Assembly (NCBI RefSeq): GCF_000027005.1
Contig: NC_012966.1
Coordinates: forward strand, 248,001 to 312,000
Reading direction: 5' to 3'
DNA: 64,000 bases
From: Komagataella phaffii GS115
Lineage: Eukaryota; Ascomycota; Pichiomycetes; Pichiales; Pichiaceae
Shown: in pieces, positions 39,512 through 49,196 of the stretch
Layout: every line of letters starts with the position of its first letter
Numbering within the stretch: position 1 is the first letter of the stretch
The notes under the pieces: generated by a model
What the model saw: only the letters and a program-made list of their open reading frames with translations
Told to the model about the DNA's origin: nothing
The model's database searches: none
Position numbers and translations under genes: made by a program

Positions 39512-39808
39512 TTAACTATTGGACCTTCTTGCGAGTTCGTAAATGTCGTGATCAAGCTTCTCCACCACGGACTTATCAAAGTGGTACATCTGGGAGATTG
39601 TAGACTGTCTTTTCAAAACTTGCAAGTCTTTTTGGGCCTTCAAGAGGAATTCCGGAATGTCTTTCTCTTCAATGCTTCTGTTGGCTCTAAACGAATCCTT
39701 TGTCTTCCTTATAAAGTAGTTCCTAAAGTTGTAGTTCTCAAAGTTGTTTGAGTATCGAAGGAATGTCCTATACAGGTTGAGGACTTGTGCTTGAGATTCT
39801 TTGACCAT
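39512..39808 (-). CDS. ISD11: ISD11, LYR-motif Fe-S assembly factor
   Basis: 98 residues (S. cerevisiae Isd11 is 94). LYR protein that stabilises the cysteine desulfurase Nfs1 in the mitochondrial matrix. The motif VLNLYRTFLRYSNNFENYNFR and the downstream LKAQKDLQVLKRQSTISQMYHFD match Isd11 block for block. The first in-frame ATG (39808, MVKESQAQ) is used; the open frame upstream lacks an ATG. A 371 bp divergent spacer separates it from APQ12. Confidence 0.95.
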   Translation of the reverse strand: MVKESQAQVLNLYRTFLRYSNNFENYNFRNYFIRKTKDSFRANRSIEEKDIPEFLLKAQKDLQVLKRQSTISQMYHFDKSVVEKLDHDIYELARRSNS

Positions 39809-40179
39809 TATAAATATGTTTTCTTGCGTTGATGAACGGAGTAAGTTAGAGGTGAAAGCTAAAGGCAAAGAGTTTTTCTCCTTATGACAAATTCGCTGTC
39901 CGAAACCCGAAATCTTATAGGATGCTTAAGACCTATGGGGTACTTCCTGCTGGTAAGGACTTTGTGATTCCGGTGAGGAAATTGTCCTGTTATGGTATTG
40001 AGGACATAGGCTATCATCCATCCATCTTTATCTCAACTTGCCACAAAATATCTTCTTCCCCAGGATAGTGGCATTCTATCTCTGCTATTTCCGTTTCGCT
40101 AACTAGAACCATAAACACTGTTTACAAATAAATATCTTATTGCCCCCCATTAACTTTAAGCTGGACTAATTCAATCGCA
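39809..40179. other. Divergent spacer ISD11-APQ12
   Basis: 371 bp. No convincing reading frame, RNA gene or known regulatory motif seen on either strand. Confidence 0.4.
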
Positions 40180-40653
40180 ATGTCTTTTGAAAGTGCTAGT
40201 TACAACGATCAATTCCAATATGTTCTGCTGCAGATCCTGACACGTCTTTCAATCTACTTAAGGCATGTCTCCTACTGGGGATACAAAGCTTCAGTCGAAC
40301 ACCCTCAAATTGTAAGCGTGATTATAACTCTTTTGGGACTGTTCATTACCTTCTTTTTGATCAAAAAACTAGTCCAGTTGATCATTAATACCACTGTATT
40401 TGTATTGAAATTGTGGATTGCAATTGCTCTCGTTTTCTTGGTTTACAAATTGTTCGATAGAGGTACTCTTTTCTTCACAGAGGATCTCAATTATTTTTAC
40501 CATAATTTGGAAATCTCTCAGAATTGGTCTGGATCGATTCGTTCCATAGACACGCTGATCACTAAAGTTATCAATCAAGCAAGATTCTTATTGAAGCTAC
40601 TGCTATCTACCTATTTAAAGGATAACGAGTTCTTGACATTCTTCAGAGACTAA
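40180..40653 (+). CDS. APQ12: APQ12-like nuclear envelope membrane protein
   Basis: 157 residues. Two hydrophobic segments at about 47-68 (VSVIITLLGLFITFFLIKKL) and 72-92 (VFVLKLWIAIALVFLVYKLF), then LFFTEDLNYFYHNL, resembling LTVDLLNFYNFV after the second membrane segment of yeast Apq12 (138 aa). Apq12 is an ER/nuclear envelope protein affecting nuclear pore assembly and lipid homeostasis. Short overall identity limits certainty. In S. cerevisiae APQ12 (YIL040W) lies three genes from CBR1 (YIL043C), here about 5 kb away. The last 11 bp overlap the 3' end of the convergent aminotransferase gene. Confidence 0.7.
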   Translation: MSFESASYNDQFQYVLLQILTRLSIYLRHVSYWGYKASVEHPQIVSVIITLLGLFITFFLIKKLVQLIINTTVFVLKLWIAIALVFLVYKLFDRGTLFFTEDLNYFYHNLEISQNWSGSIRSIDTLITKVINQARFLLKLLLSTYLKDNEFLTFFRD

Positions 40654-41896
40654 GTATGTGAGCTTCATTCTCCTCTAACAATTTCAGGAAAAGACCAGAT
40701 GCATATTCATAGTCGCTTAGCTCGTTGTATATTTGAGCTGAAAAACGTACCCATAGCTTACCATTGTGGAAAATACTTGGCAGCAAAGTGTTATGCTCTT
40801 TTAACATTAAAGGGTCAACCGTTTTTCTCAATTTAACAATATTTTTCTTATCCTTCTTCAGGAACTGCAGCAACTGATCATTCACCGGTACCTCCACATT
40901 GGACATGGTTGTGGAAAGAGTGCCTTTGGCATTTTCCAGAATCGAAGTGTTCCATTGTTTGGCAATGTGGTTAGCTGCATCTTTGGCTAGTTTAAAGCAA
41001 TAATCATTAATCTTTTCTTCTCCGCCACAAACTGTTCTTCTAAACTCCAAAGCAGCTGGGATGCAGTCAATGCCCGCGTATGAAAAAGTTCCATAGAATG
41101 CGAATCTGTCAACAAGTCTAGTCTTTTCCAACTCTTCACTCAATACTTCCTCATCATCCAAATAGCTATGGGAAACTGGAAATGTATGAATGTTTCTGTG
41201 GTGCTTGGGATCCACGTACAGGAAGCTGCAACCTTTAGGAACATAAAGCCACTTGTGCAAGTTCGACAAAAAGAAATCTGGTTTCCATTTCTTGAGGTCC
41301 AGAGGAAGAATACCAATAGCATGGGCTCCATCGACTAAAGATAATACATTGTGCTTTCTGCAAACCTCTATCAATCTTTCAAAGGGCAAACGTATTCCTG
41401 GCATCGAAACAATAACATCAAATAAAGCCAATTTCGGTTTCTCTTCCTTTAACGTAGCTTCAAACTTTTCAACGATCTCATCATCCTCCAAAGGAAGCTT
41501 CAGCTCAACTGTTACCACTTCTATCCCCTGTCTCTTGGATAAAAACTTGACAGTGTTAGCACATGCTCCATATGTAATGTCGAACATGGCAATTTTATCA
41601 CCCTTCACAAATGGATAAGATCTCAAAACTGTATTAACCGAAGTCGTGGCATTCATTGTAAAGACAATGTTATTCACATCAGAATTGACAAACTCAGCGA
41701 CTTGTGCAGTTGCCTCCTTTAAGGTTCCAGGGAGTTTATAGAGCAGATATCTATCAGAAAACTCATGGTCTAAATCAATGGCTTCTTTATACTTCTGCAA
41801 CACTGTAGTGGGAACACTACCGAACGATCCGTTGTTTACTTGGACAACATTCTTGCCAAAAGAAAACTGCTCTTCCTTGAATTTATGTCCAAACAT
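40643..41896 (-). CDS. Class-V aminotransferase (isopenicillin N epimerase / Egt2-like fold)
   Basis: 417 residues, PLP-dependent. The start QVNNGSFGSVPTTVL is typical of the isopenicillin N epimerase-like group, VDGAHAIGILPLDL holds the Asp and His that hold the cofactor, and SNLHKWLYVPKG holds the Schiff-base Lys. Fungal relatives include hercynylcysteine sulfoxide lyase (Egt2) of ergothioneine synthesis and cysteine desulfhydrase-like enzymes; the substrate cannot be settled from sequence alone. No targeting signal. A perfect Gcn4-type TGACTCA lies 195 bp upstream of the start (42092-42098). Confidence 0.8.
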   Translation of the reverse strand: MFGHKFKEEQFSFGKNVVQVNNGSFGSVPTTVLQKYKEAIDLDHEFSDRYLLYKLPGTLKEATAQVAEFVNSDVNNIVFTMNATTSVNTVLRSYPFVKGDKIAMFDITYGACANTVKFLSKRQGIEVVTVELKLPLEDDEIVEKFEATLKEEKPKLALFDVIVSMPGIRLPFERLIEVCRKHNVLSLVDGAHAIGILPLDLKKWKPDFFLSNLHKWLYVPKGCSFLYVDPKHHRNIHTFPVSHSYLDDEEVLSEELEKTRLVDRFAFYGTFSYAGIDCIPAALEFRRTVCGGEEKINDYCFKLAKDAANHIAKQWNTSILENAKGTLSTTMSNVEVPVNDQLLQFLKKDKKNIVKLRKTVDPLMLKEHNTLLPSIFHNGKLWVRFSAQIYNELSDYEYASGLFLKLLEENEAHILSL

Positions 41897-42091
41897 ATTT
41901 TAGTTGAATTATATCAGGAGCATGCCCTGGTCTTTAATAGAGGACTATGACTAATCGGTAATAATGAAATATACTACTAAACACGGGTTGTTGTGGCATT
42001 TTTTTCTCGATTCGGATGTAATCGCAGATATATCAAATTGATTAGATATGTGAAATTAAAGAAACGCCTCCTTACCTAGCTAATACTATAC

Positions 42092-42098
42092 TGACTCA
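42092..42098. promoter_or_regulatory. Gcn4-type site TGACTCA
   Basis: Perfect consensus in the 224 bp spacer between the tandem minus-strand class-V and ARO8-type aminotransferase genes, about 195 bp upstream of the class-V gene start. Function inferred. Confidence 0.4.
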
Positions 42099-42120
42099 TA
42101 ATGACAATACCTTGAGGCCG

Positions 42121-43509
42121 CTAGCTGGATTCAAGGTCTTGGAACAAGTCCTCTACGGCAGACGTGAACCGCCTGAATGCTTCTTTCAATTGGCCATGGT
42201 CAATAGCAGATGCAATGGTCAACCTGACATAATGGCAGTTATCCTTCGTAAAGTCAGGGATCGGGGATAATGTCTGGTAGGGAACAACGGTGACCCCATG
42301 TTGTGCAGTTTTCTCACTGAGTTTACTCATTAGTTCCAGACAATTCGAACCTGGTGGGAAATTAAGAGAGACAGAAATGAACATCCCTGCTTTGGGCTCA
42401 AATACGATGAGCTGGTCTTTCTTCGCACAGGAGGATTGCAATAGCTGTTTCATGGCAGCTTGCTTTCTAGACCAGTACTCGTTTCTAACCTTGATAGCCC
42501 ACTTAAACCATCCATCAAGACCTCCAAGTGCAGTGATGGTATTGTTGATCAAGATCTGAGATGGCCCACTGGGGAAACCAGTGGCCAGTACAGAGTAGTT
42601 CGTGATAGGTTCAATAAAGTCTTTGTGAGCTACTATAAATCCCAATCTGGAACCGGGGGCAAAGACTTTGCTGAAAGATTCAATTCTCAACACCCTAGAG
42701 TGTTTGTCAACGGAGAGGTAAGACGTAGGAAGAGATTTGAGGTATTCTTCCACATCATCGAACGGTTTATCGGTAGCTAACTCCAGGTAACCATAAGGAT
42801 CATCTTCAATAATGAAAATATCATTCTGCACACATATATCGTAAATTTTCTGCTTTGATTTCAAATCAGTGACAAATCCTGTAGGGTTTTGTCCATTAGG
42901 AATGGTATAAAGTACTTTGGGGAAACGTTTCCCAGGGTATAATGATTCCCAATTTTCCAAAACGTAGGCCAAGTATTCAATATCCAGACCGGATTGTGAT
43001 TGGAAGTCAAATTTCAAGGGAACCACAGTTGCACCGATGTTTTTGACACTGCCTAAAATTGGCACAAACGTGTACTCTTCAATCAAAACAGTATCACCTT
43101 CGTCCAACAAGAGATCAAAACATTTGTCAATTCCATTTGCGCCCCCTGCAGTGATAACGGTATCCCATCTGTCATTGGCGGGAGAATGAATCCTTTCAAT
43201 GATTTCTCTTGTATATTTCAACAAGGACGGATGTCCGTACGGACTAGCGTATTGCAAGCCAGTTTTCAGATCAATTTCCTGTCTATTGGCAGTTTCTCTG
43301 GGTACTTCAAAAGAAGAGTCTTGGAGGTTGACCTGGAGGCTTTTGATGGGAAAAAAAGACTGATCTGGCATTCCATAACCCAAGTTAATGGGAGCGACGC
43401 CCTTATCGTGGGCTTTACCGAATCCTACGGAGTTAAAGGCGGGGTCAATGGCTCTGGCACGAGCCCTTTTGGAGATGAAGTTGGTTACGTTTGAGTCTGG
43501 AAAGGTCAT
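42121..43509 (-). CDS. ARO8-type aminotransferase (aromatic / 2-aminoadipate, fold type I)
   Basis: 462 residues. PLP enzyme of the Aro8/Aro9/KAT-II group that transaminates aromatic amino acids, 2-aminoadipate or kynurenine. Visible blocks are GLQYASPYGHPSLL, VITAGGANGIDKCFDLLLDEGD, the conserved YTIPNGQNPTGF, EDDPYGYLEL, and IESFSKVFAPGSRLGF with the PLP Lys. The ATG at 43509 (MTFPDS) is chosen because the upstream extension has no ATG. A perfect Gcn4 site (43573-43579) lies 64 bp upstream, consistent with amino-acid control. Substrate preference is not decided. Confidence 0.87.
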   Translation of the reverse strand: MTFPDSNVTNFISKRARARAIDPAFNSVGFGKAHDKGVAPINLGYGMPDQSFFPIKSLQVNLQDSSFEVPRETANRQEIDLKTGLQYASPYGHPSLLKYTREIIERIHSPANDRWDTVITAGGANGIDKCFDLLLDEGDTVLIEEYTFVPILGSVKNIGATVVPLKFDFQSQSGLDIEYLAYVLENWESLYPGKRFPKVLYTIPNGQNPTGFVTDLKSKQKIYDICVQNDIFIIEDDPYGYLELATDKPFDDVEEYLKSLPTSYLSVDKHSRVLRIESFSKVFAPGSRLGFIVAHKDFIEPITNYSVLATGFPSGPSQILINNTITALGGLDGWFKWAIKVRNEYWSRKQAAMKQLLQSSCAKKDQLIVFEPKAGMFISVSLNFPPGSNCLELMSKLSEKTAQHGVTVVPYQTLSPIPDFTKDNCHYVRLTIASAIDHGQLKEAFRRFTSAVEDLFQDLESS

Positions 43510-43572
43510 TGTGGTATGAAGGTTGCCAATCAAGGATAGTTGAAGGGTTTAAATAGAGATAGGGATTTGTAT

Positions 43573-43579
43573 TGAGTCA
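43573..43579. promoter_or_regulatory. Gcn4-type site TGAGTCA upstream of ARO8-type gene
   Basis: Perfect TGAGTCA about 64 bp upstream of the aminotransferase ATG. Gcn4 control of ARO8 is known in S. cerevisiae; use here is inferred. Confidence 0.45.
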
Positions 43580-43781
43580 TACATAGTAAGGCATTTATAT
43601 GCTCTTTTTATCAATGTGTCCGGTGATAGCCATGTTTATCCGCGTTTTTCCTTTTTTTTCGAATGCCGTTTGATCTAATCTAGGGGTATAATTCAAAGCC
43701 CATCTCATTTCTCCGCTTAAGTGAGATTCCGTCGTTTCAGCTCTTATTCCGGGGCCGCATGTAGGCAAATCCAATTTTTGG

Positions 43782-45203
43782 TTACTCTATATTCAGATCG
43801 TCATCTGGATTATCTACATCAGAATCTTCCACGTATGACATCGTCTTGCTGGCACTGTATTCATCGATGAGGTTCAAAACCAACTGGTAACTCTCATCGA
43901 GCTCTTCCTTAATATCCATATTAAGCTCAAGAGCAGACTCCTCGTAGTTTGCTATAAAAGCATTCTTAGCCCTAAGTCTATTATAGTTTGACAACAATGA
44001 TTCAAAAAGGCCCGTTATCTCTGTGGAATTCTTCACCATCATTCCGGTAACATTCGTGTTTTGAAATTTAGGTGGTCTCGCTGCCAAAGCAAGATGAATG
44101 GTCGACCCAGTCCACGGCACAAACTGTATCCTTTGTTGTGCTTTTACTAACGCCTTTTGAACGTCGGTGGCCTTGACATCTCCGCGGATGAAATCTAGAA
44201 CGGAAAGGTTCATGTTGTTTGTTGTGTTTCTTGACCTAATCATTTGTAATTTTGGGTCCAATAATTCCAGAATGATATCATACCCGGTAGTTTTGCGAAA
44301 TTGTTTGGGATGGCTAATAAAATCTTGTGTAAACGGCGTGTACGATGGTATTAAAAAGTGCAAATCGGGTGTCGGTATTAGGGTGGAAAGGATGCTTGTT
44401 GTCGAATTGTATGAGTAGCTTGGGAATCTTATCGTGGACGATAGAGTTGAAATAACGGTTGAAATTAACTGATTAGTCTCTTTGATCGAAACATCATCGA
44501 TATCTAGGTTGCTGTTAGCTATCGACATCAGTGCAGGATTATCAAAGACCATGGTGGCATCCGCTTCCTGTATCAATCGTTTCAACGTCAAGACAACATT
44601 GTAAGGTTGTACAACAACATCTGAAGTCTTTGTATCTGGGAATATGGAGTGAGTTTGTAGTAATTTTTTGCTATATCTGTCCGATAGAGTTTCCAAGAGA
44701 AAAGATCCTAGTCCTGACCCTGTTCCTCCAGAAACGGAATGAATTAATTGGAAACTTTCCAGAGAATCACAGAAATCCAATTCCTTATCAATCATATCCA
44801 GAAATTCATCCACATGCCTAGTAGCATGCTCAAACCCTTGTGTCCATATATTTCCTGCACCCCTTCCCTCGGGGGATATGTAGCAATTTCTTGGATTGAA
44901 TAGATTATCATTTCTAGACCTTACACCATTAACTACACTTGGTTCCATATCGATCAATAAAGCTCTTGGGGTAAATCTGCTATTGCCTGATTTTCTAAAG
45001 AAGACTTGTGGTATCCCATTTGTAGACTCGTCAGTTTCCAATGTTCCATTAGATGATATACCATGTTCTTTGCAGAGTTGATTCCAATATTGTTCTCCCA
45101 CTTGATTACCACATTGGCCTAGACGTGGTTAGAGTTGAAATTGCAGTAGCAGAAATTTCCAAAGAAACATACCTGCGCTTATGGTGAGTATTTCTCCAGG
45201 CAT
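43782..45203 (-). CDS. TUB4: TUB4, gamma-tubulin (2 exons)
   Basis: 455 residues from exon 1 (45203-45173, 31 nt) and exon 2 (45118-43782). The intron at 45119-45172 (54 nt) has GTATGT, CTCTAAC and TCTAG, and splitting falls inside the SAGQCGNQ tubulin N-terminal motif, which is restored exactly on splicing (MPGEILTISAGQCGNQVGEQYW). The nucleotide-binding loop SVSGGTGSGLGS and family blocks PRALLIDMEPSVVNG and QEADATMVFDNPAL are present. Gamma-tubulin nucleates microtubules at the spindle pole body with Spc97/Spc98. Length close to S. cerevisiae Tub4 (473). Confidence 0.96.
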
Positions 45204-45736
45204 TGCGGAGATTATCAGATCTGATTCACTTGTTGTCGTGAGGTATTGTTTAGAGATATTACAGGTTCTGTCGCGTCTCCATAGTCGTGTGTTCACCGTA
45301 ATTTTCAGTACATTAGTAGATGGGAATTGAAAGAGGGCAAGTTAGTAGGGTGAATAACTAACAAAGAACACTTGTAGGGTTTTGGTATGGTATCAAGATT
45401 ATAGAACGACTACTGGTGAGATTAGAGAATTTTTTCCTGGAATTTTTTGTCAAGTTTCTCATGATTTTTTCGGCCAAATCAAGTTAGAATTCTGAATACT
45501 TCTAGAAGCGTAGGAGTCGTCCAGTATTTATACCTATGTTTCTATCTAGCTTCCAACTCTCTCATCTCACACCTCTTCATGTGTTATTTCTCGCAAGCAG
45601 GTTGCAAAATCATATGAACACCACACCGCCTTGCACTCCTAATCAACCAAAGTCTCTAACAATTCCCCTGGATGGTGGGCAAACTAAAAACTAGCCTTTG
45701 ATCTGTCTACTTCCCATTTTTCTGGTTGCCTCTCTA
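45204..45736. other. TUB4-CBR1 divergent spacer
   Basis: Promoters for TUB4 and CBR1. The part nearer CBR1 (45540-45736) is pyrimidine-rich (many CTCTC, CCCTC and TTCC stretches), as in many Komagataella 5' leaders. No gene or RNA feature seen. Confidence 0.4.
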
Positions 45737-45820
45737 GTATGTTGTCCTCCCACAATTCCCTTTGAAACACAACTGCCCTCAACCCTCAACGCTCTAATAC
45801 GGTTGGGTTCTACCCCCTAG
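45737..45820 (+). other. Candidate 5'-UTR intron of CBR1
   Basis: GTATGT donor at 45737, branch-like GCTCTAATAC at 45791-45800, and CCCCCTAG acceptor at 45818-45820, giving an 84-nt intron that ends 63 nt upstream of the CBR1 ATG. All three signals match the coding introns in this window, but splicing would alter only the leader. Confidence 0.4.
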
Positions 45821-45883
45821 GTGCAAACGACACTCGAATTTGAAAAAAAACCCAACCTAACAGTGCAAAGACTCTTCATCGAT

Positions 45884-46717
45884 ATGGACAATAACGTTGT
45901 TGTATTCACTGCTATATTGGTAGTGGTGTCCATTGCTGCCTACATTCTACTGTTTAGCAATTCTGATAGAAAAGTTTTGAAGAAAGACGAATTTCAACCC
46001 TTCCCTCTCATTCAAAGAACACAACTGACTCACAACACGGCCATTTTCAGATTTGGATTGCCCCGTCCTACTGATGTCTTGGGTCTGCCTATTGGTCAAC
46101 ATATCTCAATTGCTGCTTCTATTGGGGGAAAAGAAGTTTTGAGATCTTATACACCCACTTCTACCGACGATGCCAAGGGATACTTCGACCTGTTGATCAA
46201 GGTCTATGAACAGGGAAATATCACCAAGTATGTAGACAATCTCAAACTAGGGGAGTCTATTCGTGTTAGAGGTCCTAAGGGAAACTTTACTTACACTCCT
46301 AACATGGTTAAAGAATTGAACATGATTGCAGGAGGAACCGGTATCACTCCCATGTATCAAATCATTACAGCAATTGCTAGAAACCCGGAAGACAAAACTC
46401 GAGTCAACTTGATTTACGGTAACCAAAAAGAGGAAGATATTCTTTTGAGAGAGGAGCTCGAGAGTATTAGTGTTTTGAACCCAAATATCAAAATTTTTCA
46501 GACTTTAGACGCTCCTCCTGCTAACTGGGAAGGTGGGGTTGGTTTCGTCACTGAAGAAATGATGAGAACCGTGCTCTCTGAGGCTAATGATTCTAACAAA
46601 TTGCTTATTTGTGGACCTCCTCCCATGGTGTCGTCATGCAAAAAGAACGCTGTCCTTTTAGGTTATCCAAAGGCCAAGCCGGTTACCAAGTTGGCTGATC
46701 AAGTATTTGTCTTTTAG
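45884..46717 (+). CDS. CBR1: CBR1, NADH-cytochrome b5 reductase
   Basis: 277 residues from the ATG at 45884. The open frame extends 21 codons upstream but has no ATG there, so this start is preferred. The N-terminal hydrophobic anchor at about 5-24 (VVVFTAILVVVSIAAYILLF) is followed by the ferredoxin-reductase module: FAD motif RSYTPTS at about 85-91, NADH motifs GGTGITPMYQI and CGPPPM, and the C-terminal DQVFVF ending. Passes electrons from NADH to cytochrome b5 for fatty-acid desaturation and sterol synthesis, and reduces Dph3 in diphthamide synthesis; located in ER/outer mitochondrial membrane. Confidence 0.94.
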   Translation: MDNNVVVFTAILVVVSIAAYILLFSNSDRKVLKKDEFQPFPLIQRTQLTHNTAIFRFGLPRPTDVLGLPIGQHISIAASIGGKEVLRSYTPTSTDDAKGYFDLLIKVYEQGNITKYVDNLKLGESIRVRGPKGNFTYTPNMVKELNMIAGGTGITPMYQIITAIARNPEDKTRVNLIYGNQKEEDILLREELESISVLNPNIKIFQTLDAPPANWEGGVGFVTEEMMRTVLSEANDSNKLLICGPPPMVSSCKKNAVLLGYPKAKPVTKLADQVFVF

Positions 46718-46769
46718 AAGCATCTTTTTTCTTTTTCTTTTTTCTATATATAACTAGTAACTAGTATCT

Positions 46770-48329
46770 CTAATATTGATCTAACCTTAGTTCAGAAACT
46801 TTTGAAGTCAACTCAATGGCTAAATTACTCTTAAAAGGATCAGTGATGATCTTCGAATGGATAGCATTTAAAGCCTTGACTGTATCATTCTTATTGATCA
46901 CACACGAAATGTTAATCTCGTTAGCTCCTTGACTGATCATCTCAATATTTATCCTTTCGTCGGCTAAAGTCTTGAACATTGCTCCAGCAATACCAATTAA
47001 CTGTTTCATGTGGATTCCTACAAGCGATACAATAGCCATATCATGGGTCACTTCAACTTCTCCAAACCGCTTAAGCTCCTCAACAGTGCTTCGAAGTAGT
47101 TTCCTATCAGTCTTTGTGACATACAGAGCCATTGACACATACACTTCAGAAGTTGAGATCAAATCAACAACTAGTCTGTATTTGTCCAGAGTAGAGAAGA
47201 TATGGGCTAAGAAGCCGTGGGAAAGTGTCTTTTTGTTGGAATGGATGTTGACTACAACGATATCACTTTTCGCCGTGACTGCAGTCGCTGTCTTAATCTT
47301 GTTATAAATTGAAGATGGTAGCCTCTCCACTGCAGTAGGAGGATGCGGTGGAGTAGCCTCACCCTTGCGGCCGACATTCTGAGGATAAATGATGGTTCCT
47401 TCACCTGCAGGGTTTTCCACATTCTTTATACGAATTGGAATCCTGGCCTTGATGACTTGCTCCATTGTAAATGGATGAATAACTTCCGAACCATAATACG
47501 TTAACTCAGAAGCTTCCTCTGGCGTCACTGATTGCAATAAACGAGCATCAGTTACCTTACGTGGATCAGCAGTAAATATACCATCCACTTCCTTCCAGAT
47601 TTGAAGTTCATCGGCATCAACACCAACGGCCACTAAGGCAGCGCACAGATCAGTGTATCCACGGCCAACCCCGTTCAACAATCCACCAGGAATGGTTCCA
47701 AAGTATCCAGTGACGACAGGAACCTTTGAAGAGTCAATAGCAGAGATAATCTCATGTAACCTGGAAGCTAAAGAACGATAAAAAGTAGCATCTAAAACCG
47801 TTCCAAAATCTTTGGTTACTACGTTTGAAAGATCCACATACTCAGCAGGAATTCCTCTGTCGTTCAATAAGGCGGCCATAAAAAGACAACTCAACTTTTC
47901 ACCGCACGACATGATGCAATCCAATGTCTTCGGAGAAACTTCTCCAATGATTTGAGAGGCATATAATAACTTTCTGGCCTCTTCGATTTCGTGATGTGTG
48001 TCTTCAATTAACTTGGCCTGAATTTTCTTCGATTGAATCATTTCCATTGCATTTTCTACGTGATCGATAGTGATCTTTTCTAAAAAGTGCAAGTACTGGT
48101 TGTCATCGTCGGCATCCAAGACTACGTCCGCACTGGCCAGAAGCCTGGACGTGGTTCCTTCCGTCTTGGTGTGGGAAGAACGAGCACTACAAACTACGGC
48201 AACCCTGTTGGATTCATTCCAAACCTTCACAACATCATCAGCAATCTTATCGGGAAACTTTCCCACACTTGTTCCTCCGAATTTTTGAATAACCCATCCT
48301 CTTCTGGGAGTCAAAGCTGGACTGCTCAT
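46770..48329 (-). CDS. HOM3: HOM3, aspartate kinase
   Basis: 519 residues (S. cerevisiae Hom3 is 527). Phosphorylates aspartate, the first step toward threonine, methionine and homoserine. The kinase motif KFGGTSVGKF is at 16-25, LLNGVGRGYTDLCAAL and the conserved DGIFTADPRKV are in place, and two ACT domains occupy about 355-505 (VNIHSNKKTLSHGF; VSLVGIHMKQLIGIAGAMF; INIEMISQGANEINISCVI). These are the threonine feedback sites. A Gcn4 box and CACGTG lie just upstream. Confidence 0.97.
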   Translation of the reverse strand: MSSPALTPRRGWVIQKFGGTSVGKFPDKIADDVVKVWNESNRVAVVCSARSSHTKTEGTTSRLLASADVVLDADDDNQYLHFLEKITIDHVENAMEMIQSKKIQAKLIEDTHHEIEEARKLLYASQIIGEVSPKTLDCIMSCGEKLSCLFMAALLNDRGIPAEYVDLSNVVTKDFGTVLDATFYRSLASRLHEIISAIDSSKVPVVTGYFGTIPGGLLNGVGRGYTDLCAALVAVGVDADELQIWKEVDGIFTADPRKVTDARLLQSVTPEEASELTYYGSEVIHPFTMEQVIKARIPIRIKNVENPAGEGTIIYPQNVGRKGEATPPHPPTAVERLPSSIYNKIKTATAVTAKSDIVVVNIHSNKKTLSHGFLAHIFSTLDKYRLVVDLISTSEVYVSMALYVTKTDRKLLRSTVEELKRFGEVEVTHDMAIVSLVGIHMKQLIGIAGAMFKTLADERINIEMISQGANEINISCVINKNDTVKALNAIHSKIITDPFKSNLAIELTSKVSELRLDQY

Positions 48330-48365
48330 GTTTGATTTAGTTGAAGACTCAAGGTTGTAATTATG

Positions 48366-48383
48366 GTTGAGTCAGTAATCACG
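48366..48383. promoter_or_regulatory. Gcn4 site TGAGTCA plus Cbf1 site CACGTG in HOM3 promoter
   Basis: TGAGTCA at 48366-48372 and CACGTG (within TCACGTGAC) at 48378-48383, 37-54 bp upstream of the HOM3 ATG. Gcn4 mediates general amino-acid control and Cbf1 with Met4 controls sulfur amino-acid genes; both fit an enzyme feeding methionine and threonine. Binding is inferred. Confidence 0.55.
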
Positions 48384-49196
48384 TGACATTGGAAAACTTT
48401 TCAAATTTCACAGTTTGTTGGATGTTGGATGTACGTTAGGCAACTTGATTGAGAGAAGACCTGGGGATGAAGAAGTGTTCTAATGTTCATATGGGGCACT
48501 GATTGGCGATACTAGAAGAATTGCTATTCCCAGAATAATAGCGTATAAGGGCTTTCAACACCACGACAAAAAGTAGCGGAATGTGTGAAACTCCACCCGT
48601 ACTGACGCACTTGAGGTAATGTGGCCAATCTTAGCCCGGATGGGGTGCGATTGATTTTCGTTTGGGTTCATTAACTGACGTATGACATGGCGTGGACAGC
48701 AAGTCGTCCAAAAATAACTAGGCAGCTGCGACATTTTTTCGTAGAGCTAGTTTCATTCGAACCTGAATTTCGGTATGCATGGCATGGCGAACGTAAACAA
48801 AAACCTTTGCCTCTGTTGAAATTAACCACCAAAAATTGATGGTCTCATGATGTGGAACTCACGATATTTGTTCTAGCCCCTCCCCCGTGGTAATCACAAG
48901 TCGAAGTGTGCCCACTTTTTCAGTGTAAGTATTGTGCCTAACATATATCATTATTCTATGTGATAAACGCCACAAGTCAAAAAGACTGACACGATGATAC
49001 TCTCCAGGGTCCTGTTGACTCTACTCCTTACAACCCTCAGGGACCAGAGCAGTTCTCGGTAACTACTGTGACGTGAGCAGAGTCGAACAAGACCGAACGT
49101 GGGACCAGTAAAATGCAATCTGCATGCACAGAAACGACCGTGATTGTGTCCAATGTAAGAAGCTGGAATTGTGCATGCCATGACTAGGTTTTGAGG

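Noticed and set aside
39226..39579. 117-codon frame overlapping the ISD11 3' end and RhoGEF 5' end
   Set aside because: It overlaps two better supported genes in other frames and contains no recognisable domain.
48951..49181. 76-codon minus-strand frame upstream of the wall-protein gene
   Set aside because: Composition is not protein-like, there is no recognisable motif, and it does not join the nearby decayed segment in frame.
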